Shown piece after piece: positions 40,619 through 49,694 of a DNA stretch of 64,000 nt. Position 1 is the stretch's first letter. Every line of letters begins with the position of its first letter. This stretch comes from Streptomyces sp. SCSIO 75703. GTDB taxonomy: Bacteria; Actinomycetota; Actinomycetes; Streptomycetales; Streptomycetaceae. The DNA lies in NCBI RefSeq assembly GCF_036607905.1, contig NZ_CP144555.1:4774001-4838000 (forward strand), in the 5' to 3' direction. Both the position numbers and the translations under genes were made by a program. The notes under the pieces were generated by a model. The model made no database searches. It was not told where the DNA came from and saw only the letters and a list, made by a program, of their open reading frames with translations.

Positions 40619-41146
40619 TCAGATCCCGTCGCCTCTCGCCCGGCGATGCAGGAGCCAGGTACCGCCCGCGGCGGCGACGGCCAGCGCCGTCACACCGGCC
40701 GCGGTCTGCACGGGGCCGGGGCCGAGCGCGCCGCCGACCCCCGTCTTCACACTCCCCCGCGGATGCACCTGGGCCGCCGAGGTCAGCGTGACCTCCAGGT
40801 CGCCGGCGACCCGGCGCCCGCTCTCCCCACAGGTCGCGACGATCTCGTACGTCCCCGGCTGCGCGCTCGACGGCACCGTGAACCGGCCGATCGCCTCGCC
40901 CCGGTGCGTGGTCGGCGCCAGCGCGAAGGTGCCGCCGCCCACCGCGGTGGCGTCGCCGGCCGCCGAGCCGTTCTCGCCGCAGGCCGCCGTGTTCACCGTC
41001 GCGCCGTCGCCCGGCACGACCGAGGACGGGTACACGTCCAGGCGGCCGGGGGCCGTGCCGTCCCCGGCGTACGCGCCCGGCGCGGTGGCGAGACCCGCCG
41101 CCACGGCGAGCGCGGTACCGGTCAGCAGGCGGGCGGTACGTCGCAT
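40619..41146 (-). CDS. Secreted protein with VKTGVGG tail, likely class F sortase partner
   Basis: A 175-residue secreted protein. Signal peptide 1-27 (TARLLTGTALAVAAGLATAP, cleavage at AYA). The mature part looks like an Ig-like beta domain: RLDVYPSSVVPGDGATVNTAACG, FTVPSSAQPGTYEIVATCG and LEVTLTS, with Cys56 and Cys106 likely bridged. The C-terminus has SVKTGVGG (132-139), a hydrophobic segment (146-166) and HRRARG, the layout of a cell-wall sorting signal but without LPxTG. ATG 41146 has GAAGGAGC upstream. It precedes the class F sortase gene by 138 bases on the same strand, suggesting enzyme and substrate. Confidence 0.8.
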   Translation of the reverse strand: MRRTARLLTGTALAVAAGLATAPGAYAGDGTAPGRLDVYPSSVVPGDGATVNTAACGENGSAAGDATAVGGGTFALAPTTHRGEAIGRFTVPSSAQPGTYEIVATCGESGRRVAGDLEVTLTSAAQVHPRGSVKTGVGGALGPGPVQTAAGVTALAVAAAGGTWLLHRRARGDGI

Positions 41147-41557
41147 CGGTGCTCCTTCGCGCGTCATCGGTGGCCCTGCCCTTCCGAGGAAAGGCCCCCC
41201 GCACCCCGCCCGCTCCCTGAACTCCGGTCAGGAATGGGATGAACGGGTGTCGCCGTCCGCTCCGGCGCGCGGGCGCCCCGCGCCGTTTGGCCAGGTCACC
41301 GGCGCCGCCCGCACCGGCACCGGAAAAGATCCCGAACCGCCTCCGCCGGGCCTGTGAACGGGTGATCACCCCAGCCGAACGGGCCTGCGGCCCCCGGCCC
41401 CCGGCCCCGGGGCCCGCGACCCCCCGGCTCCTGGCTCCGGCCCCGGGGCCCGCCGCCGCCCCGGGCCCGCGCTCCCCGCCCCGTGCCGGGGGCGGCTCCC
41501 CGCCCCGCTCCGGAGGCGGACCGTCGCCCCGCGCACCGCCCCCGTACTGTCGAAGGC
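41147..41557. other. Low-complexity intergenic region
   Basis: About 410 bases between divergent genes. The part 41390-41520 is C-rich with repeated CGGCCCCGGGGCCCG-like palindromes. No gene seen. Confidence 0.5.
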
Positions 41558-42868
41558 ATGGAAGGCACCGCTCACCCCGCGCCCCCCGCCCCCGCGCCCT
41601 ACGACCCCGGCTCCCTGGCCCGCTGGGCCGCCGAGCCGGACAAACGTCCCGGCCGCACCGCCTTCCAGCGGGACCGCGCCCGCGTCCTGCACTCGGCCGC
41701 CCTGCGCCGGCTGGCCGGCAAGACGCAGGTCGTCACCCCGGGCGTGACCGGCCCCGTACCGGCCTGGGACGCCAGCCCCCGCACCCGGCTCACCCACTCC
41801 CTGGAGTGCGCCCAGGTCGGCCGGGAACTGGGCGCCGCCCTCGGCTGCGACCCCGACCTCGTCGAGGCGGCCTGCCTCTCCCACGACCTGGGCCACCCGC
41901 CCTTCGGCCACAACGGCGAACAGGCGCTGAACGAGTTCGCCGCGGACTGCGGCGGCTTCGAGGGCAACGCCCAGTCGCTCCGGCTGCTCACCCGCATCGA
42001 ACCGAAACGGTTCGTCACCGACCCGGCCTCCGGCGAACCGGTCAGCGTCGGCCTCAACCTCACCCGCGCCACCCTCGACGCCGCCACCAAGTACCCCTGG
42101 CCGCGCGGCGCCCACCCCACCGACCCGGCCTCCGCCAAGTTCGGCGTCTACGAGGACGACCTGCCCGTCTTCGCCTGGCTGCGCGAGGGCGCCCCCGGCA
42201 CCCGCACCTGCTTCGAGGCCCAGGTCATGGACTGGGCCGACGACGTGGCGTACTCGGTGCACGACGTGGAGGACGGCCTGCACGCCGGGCACATCGACCC
42301 GAACTGCCTGCTGGCCGACCCCGAACGCGAGGACGTCTTCGCGGTCGCCGCCGCCCGCTACGCCCCGGACGCCGGCCCGGCGGAACTCGCCGCGGCCCTC
42401 GACCGCCTCCTCGCCCAGGACTGGTGGCCGCACGGCTACGACGGCACCGCCGTCGCCCAGGCCCGGCTGAAGGACGCCACCAGCCAGCTCATCGGCCGCT
42501 TCTGCCTCGCCGCCGAGGGCGCCACCCGGGCCGCCTGGGGCTCCGGCCGCCTCACCCGGTACACGGCCGAACTGGTCGTGCCCCGCGAGACCCGGACGGA
42601 GTGCGCCGTCCTCAAGGCCGTCGCCGACCGCTACGTCATGCAGCGCGCCGAGCAGGAGCGGCTCCGCGCCGACCAGCGGGTCGTCGTCGCCGAACTCGCC
42701 GAGGCGCTCACCGCCCGCGCCCCGGACGGACTCGACCCCCAGTTCCGCGCCCTGTTCGACCGCGCCGGCGACGACCGCGCCCGCAAACGGGTGATCGTGG
42801 ACCAGATCTCCTCCCTCACGGACGCCTCGGCCCGCTCGCTTCACGCACGGCTGACCGGACATCCGTGA
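41558..42868 (+). CDS. dgt: Deoxyguanosinetriphosphate triphosphohydrolase-like protein
   Basis: A 436-residue HD-domain dNTPase that splits dNTPs into deoxynucleoside and triphosphate. Metal ligands are His80 (RTRLTHSLEC), His109-Asp110 (SHDLGHPPFGHNGE) and the later Asp in VMDWADDVAYSVHDVEDG. These match the short, Gram-positive type of dGTPase. ATG 41558 was chosen at MEGTAHP; Streptomyces homologs start in this region. It is upstream of dnaG on the same strand, as in other Streptomyces, fitting a role in nucleotide pools during replication. Confidence 0.93.
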   Translation: MEGTAHPAPPAPAPYDPGSLARWAAEPDKRPGRTAFQRDRARVLHSAALRRLAGKTQVVTPGVTGPVPAWDASPRTRLTHSLECAQVGRELGAALGCDPDLVEAACLSHDLGHPPFGHNGEQALNEFAADCGGFEGNAQSLRLLTRIEPKRFVTDPASGEPVSVGLNLTRATLDAATKYPWPRGAHPTDPASAKFGVYEDDLPVFAWLREGAPGTRTCFEAQVMDWADDVAYSVHDVEDGLHAGHIDPNCLLADPEREDVFAVAAARYAPDAGPAELAAALDRLLAQDWWPHGYDGTAVAQARLKDATSQLIGRFCLAAEGATRAAWGSGRLTRYTAELVVPRETRTECAVLKAVADRYVMQRAEQERLRADQRVVVAELAEALTARAPDGLDPQFRALFDRAGDDRARKRVIVDQISSLTDASARSLHARLTGHP

Positions 42869-43013
42869 GACTGGCGGGACGGCGGTGACCCGGACGCCCC
42901 CGAATCCCCCCGGGGCACCGGTCTTCCTGGCCTGATCGGGTCACTCCCCCTTCCCGCGCCCGGCAGGGTGCGGGACGCTCGCATGTGGCGGCACCCTGAC
43001 GAGGAGGCAACAA

Positions 43014-44279
43014 GTGGTCGACGCGGATCAGACATTCGTCATCGTCGGAGGAGGGCTGGCCGGCGCGAAGGCGGCCGAGACGCTCCGCACCGAGGGTTTC
43101 ACCGGACGGGTGATCCTCATCAGCGACGAACGCGACCACCCCTACGAGCGCCCGCCGCTGTCCAAGGGCTACCTGCTCGGCAAGGAGGACCGCGACAGCG
43201 TCTTCGTGCACGAACCCGCCTGGTACGCGCGCCACGACGTGGAACTGCACCTCGGCCAGACCGTCGTCGCCATCGACCGGACCGCGAAGACCGTGCACTA
43301 CGGCGACGACGGCACCCGCGCCTCCTACGACAAGCTGCTCATTGCCACCGGCGCCGAGCCCCGCCGCCTCGACGTGCCCGGCACCGACCTGGCCGGCGTC
43401 CACCACCTGCGCCGCCTCGCCCACGCCGAGCGGCTCAAGGGCGTCCTCGCCTCCCTCGGTCGGGACAACGGCCACCTGGTGATCGCCGGCGCCGGCTGGA
43501 TCGGCCTGGAGGTCGCGGCGGCGGCCCGCCAGTACGGCGCCGAGGTCACCGTCGTCGAACCGGGCCCCACCCCGCTGCACAGCGTCCTCGGCCCCGAGCT
43601 GGGCGCCCTGTTCGGCGAACTCCACCGGGCGCACGGCGTCCGCTTCCGCTTCGGCGTCCGGCTGACCGAGATCGTCGGCCAGGACGGCATGGTCCTCGCC
43701 GCCCGCACCGACGACGGCGAGGAGCACCCCGCGCACGACGTGCTCGCCGCGATCGGCGCCGCCCCCCGCACCTCCCTCGCCCAGGCGGCCGGCCTGGAGA
43801 TCGCCGACCGGGCGCACGGCGGCGGCATCGTCGTCGACGAACGGCTGCGCACCTCCGACCCCGACATCTTCGCCGCCGGGGACGTGGCTTCCTTCCCGCA
43901 CGCCCTCTTCTCCTCCCGGCTGAGGGTGGAGCACTGGGCCAACGCGCTCAACGGCGGCCCGGCCGCGGCCCGCGCCATGCTCGGCCAGGAGGTCGCCTAC
44001 GACCGCGTGCCGTACTTCTTCTCCGACCAGTACGACCTCGGCATGGAGTACTCCGGCTGGGCGCCCCCCGGCTCCTACGACGAGGTGGTGATCCGCGGGG
44101 ACGCGGCCAAGCGCGAGTTCATCGCCTTCTGGATGAAGGAGGGCCGCGTCCTGGCCGGGATGAACGTCAACGTGTGGGACGTCACCGACGCCGTCCAGCG
44201 GCTGATCCGCGAGCGCGTCACGGTGGACACCGAGGCCCTCGCCGACCCGCACGTCCCGCTCGACGGCCTCGCCGGCTAG
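43014..44279 (+). CDS. FAD-dependent oxidoreductase, ferredoxin-reductase type
   Basis: A 421-residue pyridine-nucleotide-disulfide-fold flavoprotein: FAD motif FVIVGGGLAGAKAAETLR (8-25), NAD(P)H motif VIAGAGWIGLEVAAAAR (about 158-174), ATG motif LLIATGAEPRRL and GDVA motif FAAGDVASFP (about 289). It ends with a reductase C-terminal domain including EFIAFWMKEGRVLAGMNVN. It resembles the ferredoxin/rubredoxin reductases of P450 and dioxygenase systems; no partner is adjacent. GTG 43014 follows GAGGAGGCAACAA. It lies between dgt and dnaG, a conserved position in Streptomyces. Confidence 0.9.
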   Translation: MVDADQTFVIVGGGLAGAKAAETLRTEGFTGRVILISDERDHPYERPPLSKGYLLGKEDRDSVFVHEPAWYARHDVELHLGQTVVAIDRTAKTVHYGDDGTRASYDKLLIATGAEPRRLDVPGTDLAGVHHLRRLAHAERLKGVLASLGRDNGHLVIAGAGWIGLEVAAAARQYGAEVTVVEPGPTPLHSVLGPELGALFGELHRAHGVRFRFGVRLTEIVGQDGMVLAARTDDGEEHPAHDVLAAIGAAPRTSLAQAAGLEIADRAHGGGIVVDERLRTSDPDIFAAGDVASFPHALFSSRLRVEHWANALNGGPAAARAMLGQEVAYDRVPYFFSDQYDLGMEYSGWAPPGSYDEVVIRGDAAKREFIAFWMKEGRVLAGMNVNVWDVTDAVQRLIRERVTVDTEALADPHVPLDGLAG

Positions 44280-44367
44280 CCGCCCCCGCCCCCGCCCCCA
44301 CCGCGACGACCAGGCACGCGGCGCCACCGGGACCCGGCACCGGCGGCGGCCACCGTAGACTTCAGGC

Positions 44368-46296
44368 GTGGCGGGACGGATCAACGACGAGGACGTGAAG
44401 GCGGTACGGGACGCGGTCCCGATCGACGCCGTCGTCTCCGAGTACCTCCAGCTGCGCAACGCGGGCGGCGGCAACCTGAAGGGCCTGTGCCCCTTCCACG
44501 ACGAGAAGTCCCCGTCCTTCCAGGTCAGCCCGAGCAAGGGGCTCTTCCACTGCTTCGGCTGCCAGGAGGGCGGCGACACCCTCACGTTCGTGATGAAGAT
44601 CGACCACCTCACCTTCTCCGAGGCGGTCGAGCGGCTGGCCGCGCAGGCCGGCATCACCCTGCGCTACGAGGAGGGCGGCTACAACCCCGCCCACCAGCGC
44701 GGCGAACGCATCCGCCTGGTCGAGGCGCACAAGATCGCCGCCGAGTGGTACGCCGAGCAGCTCGCCGGCGGCGCCGAGGCGGAGACCGGCCGCGCCTTCC
44801 TCGCCGAGCGGGGCTTCGACCAGGCCGCCGCCGAGCACTTCGGCGTCGGCTACAGCCCCCAGGGCTGGGACCACCTCACCCGGTACCTGCGCGGCAAGGG
44901 CTTCACCGACAAGGAACTGCTGCTGTCGGGCCTCTCCCAGGAGGGCCGCCGGGGCCCCATCGACCGCTTCCGCGGCCGGCTGATGTGGCCCATCCGCGAC
45001 ATCGGCGGCGACGTCGTCGGCTTCGGCGCCCGCAAGCTCTACGAGGCCGACAACGGCCCGAAGTACCTCAACACCCCCGAGACCGCGATCTACCGCAAGT
45101 CCCAGGTGCTGTACGGCATCGACCTGGCGAAGAAGGACATCGCCAAGTCCTCCCGCGCGGTCGTCGTCGAGGGCTACACGGACGTCATGGCCTGCCACCT
45201 GGCCGGCGTCACCACGGCCATCGCCACCTGCGGCACCGCCTTCGGCGGCGACCACATCAAGATCCTGCGCCGGCTCCTCATGGACAACGGCTCGGCCCGC
45301 GTGATCTTCACCTTCGACGGGGACGCGGCCGGCCAGAAGGCCGCCCTGCGCGCCTTCGAGGACGACCAGAAGTTCGCCGCCGAGACCTACATCGCCATCG
45401 CCCCCGACGGCATGGACCCCTGCGACCTGCGCCTGGCCAAGGGAGACGAGGCCGTCGCCGACCTGACCGAACCACGCACCCCGCTCTTCGAGTTCGCGCT
45501 GCGCCAGATCACCGCGCGCTACGACCTGGACACCCCGGCCGGCCGCGCCGCCGCCCTGGACGAGGCCGCCCCGGTCGTCGCCCGGATCAAGAACAGCGGC
45601 GCCCAGCACGAGGTCGCCGTCCAGCTCGCTGGCATGCTCGGCATCCTGGACACCCAGTTCGTGGTCAAGCGCGTCGCCCAGCTCGCCCGCTGGGCCCGCG
45701 AACGCGGCGGCAAGGCCTCGGTGTCCGGCCCCGGCCGGTCCCGGCAGGGCGGCGCCGAGGCGTACGCGGTCCCCGCCCCGGCCGCCCCGCGCGGACCCGC
45801 CCTCACCCTGCGCAACCCGGTCTTCGCCACCGAGCGCGAACTGCTCAAGCTCGCCCTCCAGCGGCCCGAACTGGTCTCCCCGGCCTTCGACGCGTACGGC
45901 GTGGACGAGTTCACCGCCCCGCCCTACGCGGCCGTGCGCCAGGCGGTCCTGGAGGCCGGCGGCGCCGAGTTCGGCGTCCAGGACCCGCAGGACTACCTGG
46001 TCCGGGTCCGCGAGGCCGCCCCGGACGACACCGTCCGCGCCATGGTCACCGAACTCGCCGTCGAGGCGATCATGGTGCACCGCGGGGTGAAGGACGTCGA
46101 CGAGGTCTACGCCGGCGTCCAGCTCGTGGCCGTCCGCCGCCGCGCCGTCGAACGCCGCATCCGGGACATCACCAGCCGCCTCACCCGGCTCGGCACCCAG
46201 GGAGACCCGGCCGAACTCGCCGCCGTGCAGAACGAGTTGTGGGTGCTCCAGCAGTACGACCAGGCCCTGCGCGAACACGGCGCCGCCGCCCTGTGA
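44368..46296 (+). CDS. dnaG: DNA primase
   Basis: The 642-residue primase that makes RNA primers at the replication fork. N-terminal zinc ribbon: Cys41, His44, Cys62, Cys65 in LCPFHDEKSPSF...HCFGCQ. The RNA polymerase (TOPRIM) domain includes VVVEGYTDVMACHLAGV and FDGDAAGQKAA. The C-terminal helicase-interaction domain starts after the basic, Pro/Ala-rich linker near residue 460. GTG 44368 gives MAGRINDEDVKAVRDAVPID, the normal start. Upstream of the sigma factor gene, recalling the ancestral rpsU-dnaG-rpoD order. Confidence 0.97.
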   Translation: MAGRINDEDVKAVRDAVPIDAVVSEYLQLRNAGGGNLKGLCPFHDEKSPSFQVSPSKGLFHCFGCQEGGDTLTFVMKIDHLTFSEAVERLAAQAGITLRYEEGGYNPAHQRGERIRLVEAHKIAAEWYAEQLAGGAEAETGRAFLAERGFDQAAAEHFGVGYSPQGWDHLTRYLRGKGFTDKELLLSGLSQEGRRGPIDRFRGRLMWPIRDIGGDVVGFGARKLYEADNGPKYLNTPETAIYRKSQVLYGIDLAKKDIAKSSRAVVVEGYTDVMACHLAGVTTAIATCGTAFGGDHIKILRRLLMDNGSARVIFTFDGDAAGQKAALRAFEDDQKFAAETYIAIAPDGMDPCDLRLAKGDEAVADLTEPRTPLFEFALRQITARYDLDTPAGRAAALDEAAPVVARIKNSGAQHEVAVQLAGMLGILDTQFVVKRVAQLARWARERGGKASVSGPGRSRQGGAEAYAVPAPAAPRGPALTLRNPVFATERELLKLALQRPELVSPAFDAYGVDEFTAPPYAAVRQAVLEAGGAEFGVQDPQDYLVRVREAAPDDTVRAMVTELAVEAIMVHRGVKDVDEVYAGVQLVAVRRRAVERRIRDITSRLTRLGTQGDPAELAAVQNELWVLQQYDQALREHGAAAL

Positions 46297-46616
46297 CCCG
46301 CCGGGGCACCCGCCCCGCCGCCCCGCCGCCCGTCGCCCCACCGCCGCCGCGCCCGCCGGTCCCGGCCGGCCGCGACGCCCCCCGGTCACGGGCCGGACGC
46401 AAAAAGTCACCGCACGCCCCTCGTGGCGGCGATGTGTCGTACCCCACACTGGTGTGCGGTGCCTGAGTCCCCGGAGCGCGGCCGGCCCGTCCCCCGACGG
46501 GCCCGGACCCCCGCCGTGCCGTTCCCGCCCGCCGACCGGCAGCGGCGAGGCCGCCGGCTCCGCCCGACGTACCGCCGCCGTCCCCCGCCGGCGGCGTTCA
46601 TCCTGGAGGTCGCCCC
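46297..46616 (+). promoter_or_regulatory. Leader/promoter region of the sigma factor gene
   Basis: 320 bases without a gene between dnaG and the sigma gene. CACAC-TG-GTGTG (46445-46456) is a perfect small palindrome. I searched by eye for the sigma-E/sigma-R type promoters reported for hrdD (GGAAC or GGAAT -35) and did not find a clear match. The ribosome site is CTGGAGG. Confidence 0.4.
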
Positions 46617-47711
46617 GTGCAGACCCAGACCCTCACCCCCGCCGACACGGCCGCCCCCGAGGCGCAGGCCGGCGTCCTCGTCGCGATGCCCCCGCCCCGC
46701 CGCGCCCCCCGCCGGGACGCCCCCGCCCCGGCCGGCGGCCCCGCCGCGCCGCCCCGCCGGGCCGGATCGCCGTCCGCGCCCGCCCGCGCCGAGTCCGGCG
46801 GCCCCTCCTCCGACCTCTTCCGCCAGTACCTGCGCGAGATCGGCCGCATCCCGCTGCTCACCGCCGACGAGGAGGTCGAACTCGCCCGCAGCGTGGAGGC
46901 CGGCCTCTTCGCCGAGGAGAAACTCCGCCTCGCCACCGACCTCGACAGCGGGCTCGCCTCGGACCTCGACCGGCTCGTCGTCAGGGGCCGGGTCGCCAAA
47001 CGCCGTCTGATCGAGGCGAACCTGCGCCTGGTCGTCTCGGTGGCGAAACGGTACGTCGGACGCGGGCTGACCATGCTCGACCTCGTCCAGGAGGGCAACC
47101 TCGGCCTGATCCGGGCCGTGGAGAAGTTCGACTACGCCCGCGGCTACAAGTTCTCCACCTACGCCACCTGGTGGATACGCCAGGCCATGTCCCGCGCCCT
47201 CGCCGACCAGGCCCGCACCATCCGCGTCCCCGTCCACGTCGTCGAACTCATCAACCGGGTCGTCCGCGTCCAGCGCCGCCTGCTCCAGGAACGCGGCCAC
47301 GAACCCACCCACGAGGAGGTCGCCGCCCACCTCGACCTGCCCCGGGAACGGGTCGGCGAGGTGCTGCGCCTCGCCCAGGAACCGGTCTCCCTGCACGCCC
47401 CCGTCGGCGAGGAGGACGACGTCGCCCTCGGCGACCTCATCGAGGACGGCGACGCCGCCAGCCCCGTCGAATCCGCCGCCTTCCTGCTGCTGCGCGAACA
47501 CCTGGAGGCGGTCCTGTCGACCCTCGGGGAACGCGAACGCAAGGTGGTCCAGCTCCGCTACGGGCTGGCCGACGGCCGCCCCCGCACCCTGGAGGAGATC
47601 GGCCGCATCTTCGGCGTCACCCGCGAGCGCATCCGGCAGATCGAGTCCAAGACCCTGGGCAAGCTCCGCGACCACGCCTTCGCCGACCAGCTCCGCGGCT
47701 ACCTCGACTGA
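46617..47711 (+). CDS. hrdD: Principal-like RNA polymerase sigma factor (HrdD type)
   Basis: A 364-residue sigma-70 family factor lacking region 1.1. A Pro/Ala-rich head of about 60 residues is followed by region 1.2 (LFRQYLREIGRIPLLTADEE), region 2 with RLIEANLRLVVSVAKRYVGR and GNLGLIRAVEKFDYARGYKF then STYATWWIRQAM, region 3, and region 4 with the helix-turn-helix TLEEIGRIFGVTRERIRQIE. The gene directly follows dnaG, as hrdD does in S. coelicolor, which separates it from hrdB, hrdA and hrdC. HrdD-type factors are dispensable group 2 sigma factors expressed in development or stress. GTG 46617; about 30 residues longer at the N-terminus than the S. coelicolor protein as I remember it. Confidence 0.88.
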   Translation: MQTQTLTPADTAAPEAQAGVLVAMPPPRRAPRRDAPAPAGGPAAPPRRAGSPSAPARAESGGPSSDLFRQYLREIGRIPLLTADEEVELARSVEAGLFAEEKLRLATDLDSGLASDLDRLVVRGRVAKRRLIEANLRLVVSVAKRYVGRGLTMLDLVQEGNLGLIRAVEKFDYARGYKFSTYATWWIRQAMSRALADQARTIRVPVHVVELINRVVRVQRRLLQERGHEPTHEEVAAHLDLPRERVGEVLRLAQEPVSLHAPVGEEDDVALGDLIEDGDAASPVESAAFLLLREHLEAVLSTLGERERKVVQLRYGLADGRPRTLEEIGRIFGVTRERIRQIESKTLGKLRDHAFADQLRGYLD

Positions 47712-47713
47712 CG

Positions 47714-47754
47714 ACGGCGGACGGGGGCCGCGCCACGCGGCCCCCGTCCGCCGT
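47714..47754. terminator. Bidirectional terminator, hrdD / ABC exporter
   Basis: ACGGCGGACGGGGGCCGC (47714-47731) pairs perfectly over 18 bases with GCGGCCCCCGTCCGCCGT (47737-47754). It lies between the convergent ends of the sigma factor gene and the ABC transporter gene. Confidence 0.88.
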
Positions 47755-47765
47755 GCGGCACGGAC

Positions 47766-49694
47766 CTACTCGACCTCGGCCACCGCCTCGGCGAACTGCG
47801 CCTTGTACAGCCGCGCGTAGGCCCCGCCGGCCGCCAGCAGCTCGGCGTGCCCGCCCTGTTCCACGATCGACCCGTCCTCCATCACGAGGATCGTGTCCGC
47901 GTCCCGGATGGTGGAGAGCCGGTGCGCGATGACGAACGCCGTCCGCCCGTGCGCCAGTTTGGCCATCGCCTTCTGGATCAGCACCTCGGTGCGGGTGTCC
48001 ACCGAACTCGTCGCCTCGTCCAGCACCAGGATCACCGGGTCGGACAGGAAGGCCCGCGCGATCGTGACGAGCTGCTTCTCGCCGGCGCTCACCCCCGTGC
48101 CCTCGTCGTCCAGCACCGTGTCGTAGCCGTCGGGCAGCGTCCGCACGAACCGGTCGGCGTGCGCCGCCCGCGCCGCCTCCTCGATCTCCCCGCGCGTGAC
48201 CTCGCGCCGGGCGCCGTAGGCGATGTTCTCCGCGATGGTCCCGCCGAACAGCCAGGTGTCCTGGAGCACCATCCCGATCCCGGCGCGCAGTTCGTCCCGG
48301 GACATCGCCGCGATGTCGACGCCGTCCAGGGTGATCCGCCCGCCGGAGACCTCGTAGAACCGCATCAGCAGGTTGACCAGCGTGGTCTTGCCCGCGCCCG
48401 TCGGTCCCACGATGGCCACCGTGTGGCCCGGCTCCACGGTGAGCGACAGGTCCTCGATCAGCGGCGTGCCGGGGTCGTAACGGAACGACACGTGCTCCAG
48501 CGCGACCCGTCCCCGCAGCTCCTCCGGCCGCACGCCCGGGACGGGGTCCGCCGACTGCTCCTCGGCGTCGAGGAGTTCGAAGACCCGCTCCGCCGAGGCC
48601 ACGCCCGACTGCACCAGGTTCGCCATCGACGCGATCTGCGTCAGCGGCATCGAGAACTGCCGGGAGTACTGGATGAACGCCTGCACGTCGCCGATGGACA
48701 GCGTGCCCGTGGCCACCCGCAGCCCGCCGACCACCGCGATCAGCACGTAGTTCAGGTTCGACACGAACATCATCAGCGGCTGCATGATCCCGCTGTTGAA
48801 CTGCGCCCGGAACCCGGCCTCGTACAGCGCCTCGTTCTGCTCGGCGAACTGCTGCGCGGACTCCTCCTGCCGGCCGAACACCTTCACCAGGGTGTGCCCG
48901 GTGTACATCTCCTCGATGTGCGCGTTCAGCTCGCCCGTGGAGCGCCACTGCTGCACGAAGTGCGGCTGCGACCGCTTGCCCACCCGGGTCGCCACCACGA
49001 ACGACAGCGGCACCGTCACCAGCGCCACCAGGGCGAGAATCCAGGAGACGTAGAACATCATCACCAGCACGCCGAGCACGGTCAGCACCGAGTTGATCAA
49101 CTGGCCCATCGACTGCTGGAGGGTCTGGCCCATGTTGTCGATGTCGTTGGTCGCCCGGGACAGCACCTCACCGCGCTGACGGCTGTCGAAGTACGATAGC
49201 GGCAGCCGCGACAGCTTCGTCTGCACGTCCTCCCGCAGCCGGAACATCGTCCGGTTGACCGCCCGGTTCACCAGCCGGGTCGCCACCGCCATCAGCAGCC
49301 CCGCCACCAGGAAGGTGCCGAGCGCGAGCAGCAGCACCTGGCCGACGGCGGTGAAGTCGATGCCCCGGCCCGGCGTGAAGTCGGTGCCGCGCAGCATGTC
49401 GGCGATCCGGTCCTCGCCGCGCGCCCGCATCGACTCCAGGACCTGTTCCTTCGTGGCCCCGGCCGGCAGGTCCCGGCCGACGATGCCGCCGAAGACCAGG
49501 TCGGTGGCCTTGCCGAGGATCTTCGGCCCGATCACGCTCAGGCCGACGCTGACGACCACGCAGGCCAGCAGCGCCCAGATCGTCACCCGTTCCGGCCGGA
49601 ACCGGCCGATGAGCCGCTTGCCCGATCCCACGAAGTCCATCGACCGCTGGTCGGGACCGGCCCCGGCCATCATGCGCCCCCCAGGCCCGGCCAT
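47766..49694 (-). CDS. ABC exporter half-transporter, subunit B
   Basis: A 642-residue fused membrane-ATPase half-transporter. Six membrane segments in the first 350 residues include a periplasmic insertion of about 60 residues after helix 1 (GGIVGRDLPAGATKEQV). In the ATPase, Walker A is GPTGAGKTT, the signature is VSAGEKQ instead of LSGGQ, and Walker B ILVLDEATSSVD retains the catalytic Glu. Paired with the next gene it should form a heterodimeric multidrug- or lipid-type exporter. Its ATG shares a base with the stop of the upstream subunit gene (49694), so the two are coupled. Substrate unknown. Confidence 0.9.
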   Translation of the reverse strand: MAGPGGRMMAGAGPDQRSMDFVGSGKRLIGRFRPERVTIWALLACVVVSVGLSVIGPKILGKATDLVFGGIVGRDLPAGATKEQVLESMRARGEDRIADMLRGTDFTPGRGIDFTAVGQVLLLALGTFLVAGLLMAVATRLVNRAVNRTMFRLREDVQTKLSRLPLSYFDSRQRGEVLSRATNDIDNMGQTLQQSMGQLINSVLTVLGVLVMMFYVSWILALVALVTVPLSFVVATRVGKRSQPHFVQQWRSTGELNAHIEEMYTGHTLVKVFGRQEESAQQFAEQNEALYEAGFRAQFNSGIMQPLMMFVSNLNYVLIAVVGGLRVATGTLSIGDVQAFIQYSRQFSMPLTQIASMANLVQSGVASAERVFELLDAEEQSADPVPGVRPEELRGRVALEHVSFRYDPGTPLIEDLSLTVEPGHTVAIVGPTGAGKTTLVNLLMRFYEVSGGRITLDGVDIAAMSRDELRAGIGMVLQDTWLFGGTIAENIAYGARREVTRGEIEEAARAAHADRFVRTLPDGYDTVLDDEGTGVSAGEKQLVTIARAFLSDPVILVLDEATSSVDTRTEVLIQKAMAKLAHGRTAFVIAHRLSTIRDADTILVMEDGSIVEQGGHAELLAAGGAYARLYKAQFAEAVAEVE

